The notes below the pieces were generated by a model. That model was not told where the DNA came from. It saw nothing but the letters and a program-made list of their open reading frames with translations, and did not search any database. Below, piece by piece: positions 17,113 through 25,347 of a stretch of DNA of 38,550 nucleotides. Source of the DNA: Nitrospira sp. (lineage in GTDB: Bacteria > Nitrospirota > Nitrospiria > Nitrospirales > UBA8639). A program made the translations under genes and the position numbers. How positions within the stretch are numbered: position 1 is the stretch's first letter; each line of letters opens with the position of its first letter. The DNA lies in the NCBI GenBank assembly GCA_020430245.1, contig JAGQKG010000007.1, positions 1-38,550 on the forward strand. The letters are read 5' to 3'.

Positions 17113-17901
17113 CTAAAAGAGGAGTGGCCGGGCATTGGCCACGATCAAGAGCATTCCGATCATCCCGATTAAGATGGCCACGCCTCGTCTTAAATGATGA
17201 GCAGGAATCGATTGGGTGACTAGTGAGCCAAACATTAAACCGAGAAGACTGCCAAGTAACACCAAGCCCGTTAACACAAAATCCAGGTGTGCTCCCTTGA
17301 AATGGCCGATTACCCCGCCAATGGAAGTAAGTGCGATGATGAGAAGTGATGTGCCAATAGCTAAACGAATGGGAAATCCCATGAGAAACATCAGGGCGGG
17401 AACAATGAGAAACCCGCCTCCAACACCAAAAAATCCTGTCAATAGGCCAACTCCCCATCCGAACGTGAGGGCTTTCAACGCACAGCGAAAGGAGAATTCC
17501 TTTGCGCATCCGCTCGGGACGTCGTTGTGTTCTCCCTCATAATTTTTCCAAAACGTCCACATGCTAATAAACAGGAGCAGATTGCCAAATGCAAAAAGGA
17601 CCAAGGAGTCCGGGACGAGTTGGTGGCCATGAGCTCCAACCCAAGCACCGATCATACCGGTCAGGCTGAACAAAAGAGCAGAGACAAAGTGAACACGTTG
17701 TTGCCGGCTCTCATGCCATGCCCCAAAGAGGGCCGAATAGCCAACCACGATGAGTGACATGGTTGTGGCATTTTGAACCGGTACGCCAACGACATACACT
17801 AATAAGGGAATGGCCACTAACGATCCGCCCCCTCCTGTAGCCCCTAACAGTATGCCGACGATCCCGCCAGACAGAAGCCCCAGCAGATAGTGGAAGTTCA
17901 T
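17113..17901 (-). CDS. TauE/SafE family anion exporter, probable sulfite exporter
   Basis: A 262-residue membrane protein with about eight hydrophobic segments in two repeated halves. Each half starts with a glycine-rich signature: GIVGILLGATGGGGSLVAIP (residues 14-33) and GLLTGFFGVGGGFLIVPALM (about 154-173). This is the TauE/SafE (YfcA) fold, whose members export sulfite, sulfoacetate or other organosulfur anions. The family is broad, so the substrate is inference. Here it lies at the far end of a minus-strand island with a sulfite dehydrogenase and rhodaneses, which favours sulfite. The gene is separated from that island by 1.6 kb without genes. No clear Shine-Dalgarno before ATG 17901. 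Confidence 0.88.
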   Translation of the reverse strand: MNFHYLLGLLSGGIVGILLGATGGGGSLVAIPLLVYVVGVPVQNATTMSLIVVGYSALFGAWHESRQQRVHFVSALLFSLTGMIGAWVGAHGHQLVPDSLVLFAFGNLLLFISMWTFWKNYEGEHNDVPSGCAKEFSFRCALKALTFGWGVGLLTGFFGVGGGFLIVPALMFLMGFPIRLAIGTSLLIIALTSIGGVIGHFKGAHLDFVLTGLVLLGSLLGLMFGSLVTQSIPAHHLRRGVAILIGMIGMLLIVANARPLLF

Positions 17902-18622
17902 GAGAAATTAATTCGAAAGAGGAAAGGGTGAAAGAATACGGCCTAAAGCGTCAGAGTTCTGCGACATACTTTAAAAAACAAAATGGAAAATGTAAGCAAT
18001 CATAACCGGCAATGAAATGTTTCTGGAAGAACAATAGGAAAAGATGAGAGGAGAATGTGTTCCACTTCCTATGGATGCCATAAAAGGGCAGAAAGGCCGA
18101 TCATCTATATCGTGATGTAACGAATTATGCCCCAGATTAACCTGATTTTTCAGATGATATGCATCCCTTCAGCACCAGGGGGCGCTCCACTCTATGTGAA
18201 GGCGAAGATTGTAATCTTGATTCCCACAGGCCGTATGACTTATCAAGGTCATTTCGATAAGTACTCGGACATCATAAACTTCATGAAATTTTCTGAGAAT
18301 AATTGAAAAAATCATTTTTAGAGGAGTATGAGTTCATTGTATGGGGAGAAAGCAAATGAGACAAGAGTCTTCAGATCAAACAAAGGTGTTCGCACCACCC
18401 TCGATTCAAAGATTGGTAGTATCAAAAAATTCCTCTTTTAGCGTGTCATGGATGAAGTGGACTTAAGTAACCTGAAGAGTATCAATGACCGGCATAAAAA
18501 TGTCAGTCAGGGTGTGTTCAAAATTTCTATGGTTAGCAGAAAGAAATCCTTTCAAGGAGGGGAGAGGCAGGGCTATCCCAAAGAGATGCTGAACGCACAT
18601 CATACCAGCCAGATAATCTGAG
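17902..18622. other. Intergenic stretch without a recognisable gene
   Basis: No frame with ribosome binding site or protein character is seen. A short inverted repeat (CTTATC/GATAAG with an 11-base gap) lies at about 18239-18261. The region looks like decayed or regulatory DNA between the TauE gene and the sulfur island. Confidence 0.4.
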
Positions 18623-18659
18623 ATGACGAACTGTTCCCAGATGGCGAAGTTTCGGTTTT

Positions 18660-19115
18660 ACCTAACAGACTTTTCTCTGCATGTAACGCGCCATGCAATA
18701 CGGGGTGATAGGTGGCGGGCCTGGGTTGTCTTACGGGTCTTGGGTGGTCTTGCCGTGATGGCCCTTCATTTTCGCTTCAACGGTGCGATCAAGGATCAAT
18801 TTCACGGGATCTTCATCGTTCCCGGCTATACCCTCAACGATCATTCTGTGGCTTGGGCTGCTTTTAATGAGGAATTTGTTCCCAGATTTATCCTGTTCCC
18901 TTGGAACTTGAAGCCGACGGGAAAAACACTACCTGGCTCGAGAAGACCACGTCATGAAGAAGGTCCCGGGTATGATTGCTACGGTCATTGGCAATAACTG
19001 TCTTGACGATCGGTCATGTGGTTTTCTTTTCACAATTTTTGTCAAAGGTCTCAGGGACCGAAATGTTGTGTTGGATTTTTAAGTCATGGTTTATGCTCCA
19101 CTCAGGTCGTTGCAT
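18660..19115 (+). pseudogene. Possible frameshifted relic of an unrecognised protein gene
   Basis: Three frames in succession carry protein-like sequence: NGAIKDQFHGIFIVPGYTLN with SVAWAAFNEEFVPRFI (about 18780-18893), then VPLELEADGK (18895-18924), then HYLAREDHVMKKVPGMIATV followed by IGNN (about 18928-18998). Joining them needs two frame changes, the second at a run of five A. The last piece continues to TAA at about 19080. I do not recognise the family. The alternative is chance open frames in intergenic DNA. Nothing in this stretch has a convincing start signal. Confidence 0.3.
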
Positions 19116-19492
19116 TGATGGAGTCCAGCTAACCCGATTCGCCACAGCCCGTCCAGCCCAAGACGGAGTATAGAGAAAAATTGGGCACAGCCCTCTCCAT
19201 GCCTTTAGCAGAAAAGGAAAAGCCGGCCATGTCTTCGGAGCTGACATGTTTCCAAGAGCCACACCAGAATCGACGAAAGAAGAAGGATATGAGTCAGATG
19301 CTCCTCATAGGGCTTCCTTTTCCGTGCCGCCTCGCCTCTCCTGGAAAAAGCCCGATTAAGAAAGGCCGATGGGTATCGACGTGGAATTGCCTGCAGGGAA
19401 AATGAGGGAATACTTAATAAGGGGAGAACGTTGTGAGCCAGAAACAAACCACAACAAAAATGGGTTAGAAAATCGATGGTGCAAATTTTCTC

Positions 19493-19519
19493 AAAATTCA
19501 GACTTGGTAAAGTCTGAAT
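19493..19519 (-). terminator. Rho-independent terminator of the sulfur-island end
   Basis: On the minus strand ATTCAGACTT and AAGTCTGAAT form a perfect ten-pair stem with loop TACC, followed by TTTTG. It lies 24 bases after the stop codon of the double-PAS histidine kinase. Confidence 0.85.
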
Positions 19520-19542
19520 CTTCCTCATATTGCATGGTCAAG

Positions 19543-21156
19543 TTATGTGTTTCCAGGCTTGGTTGGAGATGAAGCGATTTGAGTTATCGGAAGGACAAGA
19601 TGAAAAATTGTTCCGCGGCCTTCTTCACTTTCGACCGTAATGTGACCGTGATGGAGATCAATGGCATCTTTGACAATTTTAGTACCGAGGCCCGTTCCTT
19701 CTTTTTTGGTGCTAATGGCCTGAGTGGTAAAGAGCCGCTCTCGAACTTCAGGTGGCATGCCTCTCCCGGTATCCGCTACAGTTAACTCGACAGTGTCCGG
19801 ACGCTGTCCGGGAGATCCGCCCACCGTGACTGATCCTCCACGTGGAACTTCCGGGATGGCATTGTTAATGAGATTGTAAAAGGCGTTGAACAAGCGACGT
19901 TCATCCGCATCGATGACAGGTAGGGCATCAAGACCATTGGTCAGGAGGGAAATGCCTTTTTCTGCCGCGTAGGTGCGAAGCGTGTCGAGCACTCCATCGA
20001 CAATATCCCCTGTGCGACAGGGCGTGAAATGTGGAGGGCTGGTGACGCCTTTGACGGCGTCGGCAATTTCACGAACACGGTCCTGAATGCGTCGGGCATT
20101 AGTGACGATCATTCGTATTAGATCCAGACTGTTGGCATAACTGGCCTCTGCCCCTTTCGCCTTTTCCCGGATCAAGGTGGGAAATTGTTCATCCAATTCA
20201 TCCTTTAATAAATCTGCGCCCGAGAGCACAGGCATTAACATATTTTTGATATCGTGCCCGATATCTCCGAGGACTCTGGTCACTTCCGCAAGTTTGGCTT
20301 CCTCCAACAACTGAGCGGCCATACGTTTCTTTTCGGTGATATCCTGAAACGTGACCACAGCCCCCGCCAAAGTTCCCTCGTTATCCCAGATTGGGGTGCT
20401 TGTATACCGCGCAGGAAAGCTCGTTCCATCTTTTTTCCAGAACACTTCGTCCTCACCCTGGTGAACCAATCCATCCTTATAGGCCCTGTAAATGGGGCAT
20501 TCCTCGGCAGGATAAGGGGAACCGTCAGCTCTGGTATGGTGCCAGGTGATACGACTGGGCTTTCCAAATAACTCGCCAGGTTCATATCCTAACAATCTGT
20601 TGGCGGCCGGATTCACAAAGGTATGGTTGCCTTCGAGGTCCAAACCGAAGATTCCTTCCCCGGCTGCCTGTAAAATCATGTCGGTATGCCGGCGAAACTC
20701 TGTGATCGTTTTTTCGCATTGCCGACGATATGTAATGTCTTGAAAGACGACCACGGCACCAACCAAAGCACCCTTGGCATCTCGAATGGGCGTGCTGGTG
20801 AATTCGGCGGGAAAACTGCTGCCATCTTTCCGCCAAAAAACTTCGTCCTCCCCTCGATGGACCTGCCCATCTTTGTACGCCCTATAATTCGGACATTGTT
20901 CCTTGGGATAGGGTGTCCCGTCGGCTTTGGTATGGTGCCAGAGGGAGTGGCTGGGTTGGCCGATTAATTCCTCGGGTTCATAGCCCAACATTTTGGCTGC
21001 CGCCGGGTTCACAAAGGTATGCCGGCCGTCCAAATCCAACCCGAATATCCCTTCACCGGCGGCCTGTAAGATGAGCGCGTGATGTTGTTCAAGATGTTTC
21101 AGCATTTGTGAAATGTCCGTCTTGTCCTGCTGTAAATTTTCTGGTGCTGTGGTCAT
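19543..21156 (-). CDS. Double-PAS histidine kinase
   Basis: A 537-residue cytoplasmic sensor kinase starting at ATG 21156 with AGGAAGAG eight bases upstream. Two PAS/PAC units (about 25-145 and 157-277) are near copies at a spacing of 132 residues: both contain QAAGEGIFGLDL, LGYEP, WHHT-ADG-PYP, CP-YRAYKDG and GEDEVFW-KDG-SFPA. The kinase core has H301 in GDIGHDIKNMLMPV, an N-box (FYNLINNAIPEV), G1 DTGRGMP, the F-box LFTTQAISTKK and G2 GTGLGT. No transmembrane helix. It follows the tetraheme cytochrome gene on the same strand, with a strong hairpin between, and a receiver-only response regulator lies just upstream of that. The two are a plausible pair. The conserved His and Cys in each PAS could bind a cofactor. 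Confidence 0.93.
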   Translation of the reverse strand: MTTAPENLQQDKTDISQMLKHLEQHHALILQAAGEGIFGLDLDGRHTFVNPAAAKMLGYEPEELIGQPSHSLWHHTKADGTPYPKEQCPNYRAYKDGQVHRGEDEVFWRKDGSSFPAEFTSTPIRDAKGALVGAVVVFQDITYRRQCEKTITEFRRHTDMILQAAGEGIFGLDLEGNHTFVNPAANRLLGYEPGELFGKPSRITWHHTRADGSPYPAEECPIYRAYKDGLVHQGEDEVFWKKDGTSFPARYTSTPIWDNEGTLAGAVVTFQDITEKKRMAAQLLEEAKLAEVTRVLGDIGHDIKNMLMPVLSGADLLKDELDEQFPTLIREKAKGAEASYANSLDLIRMIVTNARRIQDRVREIADAVKGVTSPPHFTPCRTGDIVDGVLDTLRTYAAEKGISLLTNGLDALPVIDADERRLFNAFYNLINNAIPEVPRGGSVTVGGSPGQRPDTVELTVADTGRGMPPEVRERLFTTQAISTKKEGTGLGTKIVKDAIDLHHGHITVESEEGRGTIFHLVLPITQIASSPTKPGNT

Positions 21157-21178
21157 GATGCTCTTCCTAATTGTTAGG

Positions 21179-21213
21179 TTCAGGGACTGGAAAAGCTGTC
21201 TCCAGTCCCTGAA
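21179..21213 (-). terminator. Strong hairpin between the tetraheme cytochrome and kinase genes
   Basis: TTCAGGGACTGGA (21179-21191) and TCCAGTCCCTGAA (21201-21213) form a perfect 13-pair stem with a nine-base loop. There is no T run on the minus strand, so it may set relative expression of the two genes or stabilise the 3' end, rather than terminate fully. Confidence 0.6.
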
Positions 21214-21257
21214 ATGAAATTTCTTGTCACCTCGAAGGGTCTAACCCGATTTCCAGG

Positions 21258-22691
21258 TTATTTGGCCAAAGTCCGGAGGTACTGAATCAATTGCCAGACT
21301 TGGTCATCGGGCATACCGGAAAAGGCCATCATGCCGGTTCCTGCAGATCCGTTTTTAATAATCCAATACAATTGTCCGTCAGAAATATCTTTCATCGTTT
21401 CTCCACAGGTAAAGTTTCGAGGATGTGGATTCAACGCCGCGCCCATTGGACCCTGCCCGTCACCTTTCTCGCCATGACATTGCTTACAGGCCAAGGGTTG
21501 AGCGGTTTCGTGATACAGCTTTTCTCCCGCTTTGATGTGCTCTTGAGAGGGGGGGAACGGACTGGTCAGATTGCGAAATTTTCCGGGCGCCTGCTTTGTG
21601 TTGCGTGGTTGCGGACATACCCCTGAAGGACCGCCTGATGATGAAGCTGTCCCGACCACCTCCGGGGCACCCTTAAATGTGGTTTTCAAATAGGCAATGA
21701 CATCGGATACGCCTTCTGTCCCGCCTATGGTCAGTCCCCAATAGGGCATCATGGAAGACTTCCCAATAGCTTTCCCACCGTAATAGATCACGTTATACAA
21801 ATAATCCAGAGGAATTTTTTCAAAGGGAATATTGGCATGCACCGCCGGTTTGGGTTCCAAGCCTGAAGCCGCCGGACCATCCCCTTTGCCCTCCGCCCCA
21901 TGACATTGTGCGCAATATTCTTGATAAATCTTAGCCCCGTTTTCAACATTTGGGTGGTTGAAATCGGCGCTCTTCCACGGTTCAAAATAGGGGAAATCCT
22001 CATTCCCTCGAGTGGCGATAAACCCCGTGACATATCGCAGCCCCAATGCACTGACATCCCCGACAAACTCTCCACTGTGTGGCACAAAGTCGGGGGGATC
22101 GGAGTTGAAGCGATAAATCCAATCAGCCTTCAGCCTTTTCCCTGAGTTAAAAAATGAGGCGCTTTGCGGGCCACCGGTCTTTTTCCCATCCACCATAATC
22201 TGATGACAGCCAATACAGGAATGTTGAATAAAGATTTCCTCTCCAAACTTCGCCTCCTGTTTACTAAAGGTTGACATATCAATGGCACCCGGTTTTACTC
22301 GCGGATCCTGAAGGTGTGTCTCGAAATAGTCGGCCAGTCCCTCAGCTTCCTGTTGAGAGACGGTCATGTGCTGGTCAGGTTGTTGGCCCTGATCCCACCG
22401 GTAACTCTTGGCATACAGCATCGGTTCTTTCCCCGTCAGCCATCCAATCAGCCAATCCCGCTGAAACTTGCTTCCACCCCACATGAGATCCGGAGCCTTT
22501 AAGTGAAAGCGACTCTCCCCCTCACCCTGAAACTTATGGCAGGTCGAACATGTGGTGCTGATCAGGGATTCTGCATCTTTTCCGTCAGCCGCAAAAAGCA
22601 AAAAGGGGAACAGAAAATAGAGAAGGATACTCATCGTGAGCATGGGAACATGGCCGTTTGCCTTCGAGTGAACATTCCTCATGTGAGTCAT
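21258..22691 (-). CDS. Periplasmic tetraheme c-type cytochrome
   Basis: Start is ATG 22691 (MTHMRNVHSK), eight bases after GGAGG; an overlapping upstream ATG is part of that ribosome binding site. The 477-residue product has a signal peptide with a hydrophobic core at about residues 16-35 and four heme-binding CXXCH sites: CSTCH (48-52), CIGCH (159-163), CAQCH (260-264) and CKQCH (402-406). It looks like four class I cytochrome c domains in series. Possible axial Met residues are in SSMMPYWG and GTGMMAFSGMP. The last two domains have the GKGDGP/GDGQGP signature shared with the SorB and the monoheme cytochrome in this island. Likely role: electron transfer from sulfur or nitrogen oxidation to a terminal oxidase. 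Neighbours: response regulator upstream, histidine kinase downstream. Confidence 0.92.
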   Translation of the reverse strand: MTHMRNVHSKANGHVPMLTMSILLYFLFPFLLFAADGKDAESLISTTCSTCHKFQGEGESRFHLKAPDLMWGGSKFQRDWLIGWLTGKEPMLYAKSYRWDQGQQPDQHMTVSQQEAEGLADYFETHLQDPRVKPGAIDMSTFSKQEAKFGEEIFIQHSCIGCHQIMVDGKKTGGPQSASFFNSGKRLKADWIYRFNSDPPDFVPHSGEFVGDVSALGLRYVTGFIATRGNEDFPYFEPWKSADFNHPNVENGAKIYQEYCAQCHGAEGKGDGPAASGLEPKPAVHANIPFEKIPLDYLYNVIYYGGKAIGKSSMMPYWGLTIGGTEGVSDVIAYLKTTFKGAPEVVGTASSSGGPSGVCPQPRNTKQAPGKFRNLTSPFPPSQEHIKAGEKLYHETAQPLACKQCHGEKGDGQGPMGAALNPHPRNFTCGETMKDISDGQLYWIIKNGSAGTGMMAFSGMPDDQVWQLIQYLRTLAK

Positions 22692-22962
22692 TGGTAAAAC
22701 CTCCATACATGTTTGGCCAAAAATACAAAGTCGTATTTAGACTTGGGGGACCGAGATTTCAGAGAGTTTCTTGTGATAATTCTATGGAATGAATTTCCCC
22801 ATTTGCGTCGTATTCTACTTGGGGTCTTTTGACTCATAAAGCCCAATTTCATCTCTTTCCGGATTTATAGAACAAAATTAATAGAAAGGCTAAGCAAAGT
22901 CCTCACATTTATATCGAAAGCCTTTTTCGGTCATTAAAGTGAGAGGGCAGGTATTTCCCTGT

Positions 22963-23409
22963 TTATAGATGATTGATTTCCCGTTGTTCCATGGCCTTAG
23001 CAACTGCTGTCAAGAGTTTTTCTTTTTCAACAGGTTTGACCAGATAGTCAATAATCCCATTCTTCATCAAGGATGTGGCTATCGTTAAATCTGGAAATCC
23101 AGTCAGCACAATCAACGAAACATGAGGAAATTCTGTTTGAAAAAACTGAATGGCTTCCAGTCCATTTAGTTTGGGCATTCGAATGTCAGTGAGGATCACG
23201 TCCACCAACAGAGGATTTTCTCCGTTTTTGATTTCTCGCACAGCCTGTTTACCGTCTTCGGCTTCGATCACGTCGTATCCGGTTTTTTCCAAATACAATC
23301 GCACAACTTTCCGAACGTCCGGTTCGTCATCAACGACCAGGATCCGCCCCAGTGACCGTTGACCGCTGAACATTGCTGCGGTTCCAGATTTACCTGTTGT
23401 TTGTTCCAT
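22963..23409 (-). CDS. Receiver-only response regulator
   Basis: Start is ATG 23409, with GGAGGAAGG six bases upstream; a longer frame to 23487 crosses this site and the sigma-54 promoter and is rejected. The 148-residue product is one CheY-like receiver: acidic pair D27/D28 (VVDDEPDVR), phosphoacceptor D75 (VILTDIRMPKLNG), T103 (VLTGF) and K125 (LVKPVEKEK). There is no output domain, so it acts by protein contact, for example in a phosphorelay with the double-PAS kinase at 19543-21156. An N-terminal tail of about 20 residues precedes the domain. A sigma-54 promoter (23479-23493) and upstream palindromes at 23576-23618 sit in front of it. Confidence 0.92.
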   Translation of the reverse strand: MEQTTGKSGTAAMFSGQRSLGRILVVDDEPDVRKVVRLYLEKTGYDVIEAEDGKQAVREIKNGENPLLVDVILTDIRMPKLNGLEAIQFFQTEFPHVSLIVLTGFPDLTIATSLMKNGIIDYLVKPVEKEKLLTAVAKAMEQREINHL

Positions 23410-23478
23410 GGGCACCTTCCTCCGGTAAAAAATTGTTAAGGGACCTTTCGATTTCTCTTCTTCATGCCAATAACAACA

Positions 23479-23493
23479 GCAAACCAAATGCCA
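23479..23493 (-). promoter_or_regulatory. Sigma-54 promoter of the response regulator gene
   Basis: On the minus strand TGGCAT-TTGGT-TTGC (23493-23479). GG and GC are separated by exactly ten bases and only one base differs from TGGCAC-N5-TTGC. Transcription would start at about 23467, giving a leader of roughly 58 bases with a strong ribosome binding site. Confidence 0.75.
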
Positions 23494-23575
23494 AATGCAG
23501 CAAGTGACAAAAATATGAATAACATCAGTTGCTTATAGTGAAATGTGCAATGTGTATCAACGAAAATATGGTGGA

Positions 23576-23596
23576 CCGTTAAGCCTGATTTAACGG
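23576..23596 (-). promoter_or_regulatory. Second upstream palindrome, CCGTTAA-N7-TTAACGG
   Basis: Perfect inverted repeat CCGTTAA (23576-23582) and TTAACGG (23590-23596). Its centre is about 22 bases, two helical turns, from the neighbouring GTTAAC palindrome and about 120 bases upstream of the predicted sigma-54 start. It shares the GTTAA half-site, so a pair of activator-binding sites is likely. Confidence 0.6.
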
Positions 23597-23598
23597 AT

Positions 23599-23618
23599 GT
23601 GGTTAACACGTTAACCAC
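23599..23618 (-). promoter_or_regulatory. Upstream activator site GTGGTTAAC-AC-GTTAACCAC
   Basis: A 20-base palindrome with nine perfect pairs on each side of AC. It lies about 140 bases upstream of the predicted sigma-54 transcription start, the usual place for an enhancer-binding protein. The core GTTAACACGTTAAC matches the site at 33965-33978 at 13 of 14 bases. Confidence 0.7.
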
Positions 23619-23668
23619 TCCAGCTTTCAAAGATTTACTGGTTTACTTGGATTGAGGGGAATCGAATT

Positions 23669-25321
23669 TTATTGAGGGAAGCTTAAATAGCCACCGGTGA
23701 GGTTGAAGACATGGGTGAAGCCATGTTGGAGGAGAATGCGAGCCGCAAGGTACCCGCGTAATCCGACACGACAATAGACAACCGTTTCCTGTGAGGGATC
23801 AAGCTGCTGAAGCTGGTCTCTCAGCTCATCAATCGGAATGAGACGGGCCTGAGGAATATGAGATTCTTGATATTCGTTCGTGGTCCGGACATCTAACAAT
23901 TGGAGCAAAGGATTTATTTCCAATTTTTTTTGTAATTCTTTGCCTGTGAGCGTGTTGACCTCCCCGCGTAATGAATTGGCGGCCACGAAACCTGCCATAT
24001 TAATGGGCCCTTTTGCAGAATTAAATTGGGGTGCATAGGCCAAATCCAATTGTTCCAGATCCTGGACCTTTAGTTTGGCATGTATGGCAGTGGCCAAGAC
24101 ATCAATTCGTTTGTCCACTCCCTGATCCCCCACAATTTGAGCCCCTAACAATTTCCCCGTCTGTTGCTCTACGACTAATTTCATGTGAATCGCTTCTGCT
24201 CCAGGATAGTACTCGGCGTGATCCAGGGGGTGGGTGAGGGAGATAAAGTAATTCAAGCCGTGGATCTTGGCTTCGCGTTCGCTTAATCCCGTTTTGGCAG
24301 CAGTGATGCCCATGCTTTCGACAATGGCTGTGCCCAGGGCTCCATGAAACTGTAAGTCTCCGCCTGCAGCGTTGGCCCCGGCGACCCTTCCCTGCTTATT
24401 GGCCGGCCCGGCTAACGCGATTCTTGCGTGTTTCCCCGTCACGAGGTGGAGAACTTCAACTGCATCACCCGCTGCATAGATGTCGGGATCAGATGTCTGT
24501 TGCCGTGTATTCACGACTATGCCTCCTGATGGCCCAATTTCAAGCCCCGCTTCTCGTGCAAGTTTGAGTTCCGGCCGGACGCCGATCGACAGAATGGCGA
24601 GGTCCATCGGAAGTCGCTTCCCACTCTCCAGTTCGGCTTCTTTGGCGAACTCCCCTTCCTGCCGAAATGCCGTGATGCCGTCACTAGTAATAATCTTCAC
24701 TCCCTTTTCTTGCAGATGATGAGCGACCAGGGTGGCCATATCAGGATCAAATGGAGGAAGGAGTTGGGGAGCCTTTTCCACGATTGTCACTCTCCGGCCT
24801 CGGTGCTTCAGTGCCTCAGCCGTTTCCAGTCCAATAAATCCGCCACCTATGATAATCGCCTGTTGAGTGCGATAATTTTTCAGAAAAGTCTTGATAGCGT
24901 CGGAATCAGGGACGGTTTTGACTGTAAAGATGTTTTTGGCGTGAATGCCAGGTATGTTGGGCATGATGGCCCCGGCACCGGGTGCCAGAATGAGCCTGTC
25001 ATAGGGGTGCGAGGTGATTTCATGAGTCATTAGGTTTTTCACCTGTACGCATTTCGCTGTTCGGTCTATGGCAATGACTTCGTGTAAGACCTGGACCTGG
25101 ATCCTGAAGCGTTTCCAAAATCGTTCCGGGGTTTGAAGGAGAAGGTCATCGCGATCCTGAATGGTCTCTCCGACATAGTATGGGAGGCCGCAGTTGGCAA
25201 AGGATACATAGGGACCTTTTTCGAACATCATGATATTGGCAGCTTCGTTGGTTCGACGCGCCTTGGCAGCCGCGCTCGCTCCTCCAGCCACGCCTCCGAT
25301 AATGATGATCGTAATGGACAT
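23669..25321 (-). CDS. CoA-disulfide reductase-rhodanese fusion (NADH-dependent persulfide reductase)
   Basis: A 550-residue flavoprotein. The FAD-binding motif GGVAGGASAAAKARR starts at residue 9, the redox-active Cys is C44 (SFANCGLPYYVGE), the NAD-binding motif is IIIGGGFIGLETAEAL (about 157-172) and the second FAD motif is DIYAAGDAV. After the dimerisation domain (GLNYFISLTHPLDHAEYY...NMAGFVAAN) comes a C-terminal rhodanese domain with active-site C517 (VVYCRVGLRG). Characterised homologues reduce CoA-disulfide, CoA-persulfide and polysulfide with NAD(P)H. The gene lies 26 bp downstream of pyruvate kinase and likely shares its transcript. The domain complement fits persulfide handling, along with the dioxygenase and rhodaneses upstream in the island. 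Confidence 0.93.
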   Translation of the reverse strand: MSITIIIIGGVAGGASAAAKARRTNEAANIMMFEKGPYVSFANCGLPYYVGETIQDRDDLLLQTPERFWKRFRIQVQVLHEVIAIDRTAKCVQVKNLMTHEITSHPYDRLILAPGAGAIMPNIPGIHAKNIFTVKTVPDSDAIKTFLKNYRTQQAIIIGGGFIGLETAEALKHRGRRVTIVEKAPQLLPPFDPDMATLVAHHLQEKGVKIITSDGITAFRQEGEFAKEAELESGKRLPMDLAILSIGVRPELKLAREAGLEIGPSGGIVVNTRQQTSDPDIYAAGDAVEVLHLVTGKHARIALAGPANKQGRVAGANAAGGDLQFHGALGTAIVESMGITAAKTGLSEREAKIHGLNYFISLTHPLDHAEYYPGAEAIHMKLVVEQQTGKLLGAQIVGDQGVDKRIDVLATAIHAKLKVQDLEQLDLAYAPQFNSAKGPINMAGFVAANSLRGEVNTLTGKELQKKLEINPLLQLLDVRTTNEYQESHIPQARLIPIDELRDQLQQLDPSQETVVYCRVGLRGYLAARILLQHGFTHVFNLTGGYLSFPQ

Positions 25322-25347
25322 GGTCCTAACGTTCTCTCCCCGGGAAT

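Noticed and set aside
18976-19173. A plus-strand frame with a hydrophobic start after the relic
   Set aside because: No ribosome binding site and no family; the text overlaps the third fragment of the possible relic in a different frame.
23436-23630. A small minus-strand frame with a hydrophobic segment before the response regulator
   Set aside because: It covers both palindromes and the sigma-54 promoter, has no ribosome binding site, and the start of the response regulator has its own strong one.
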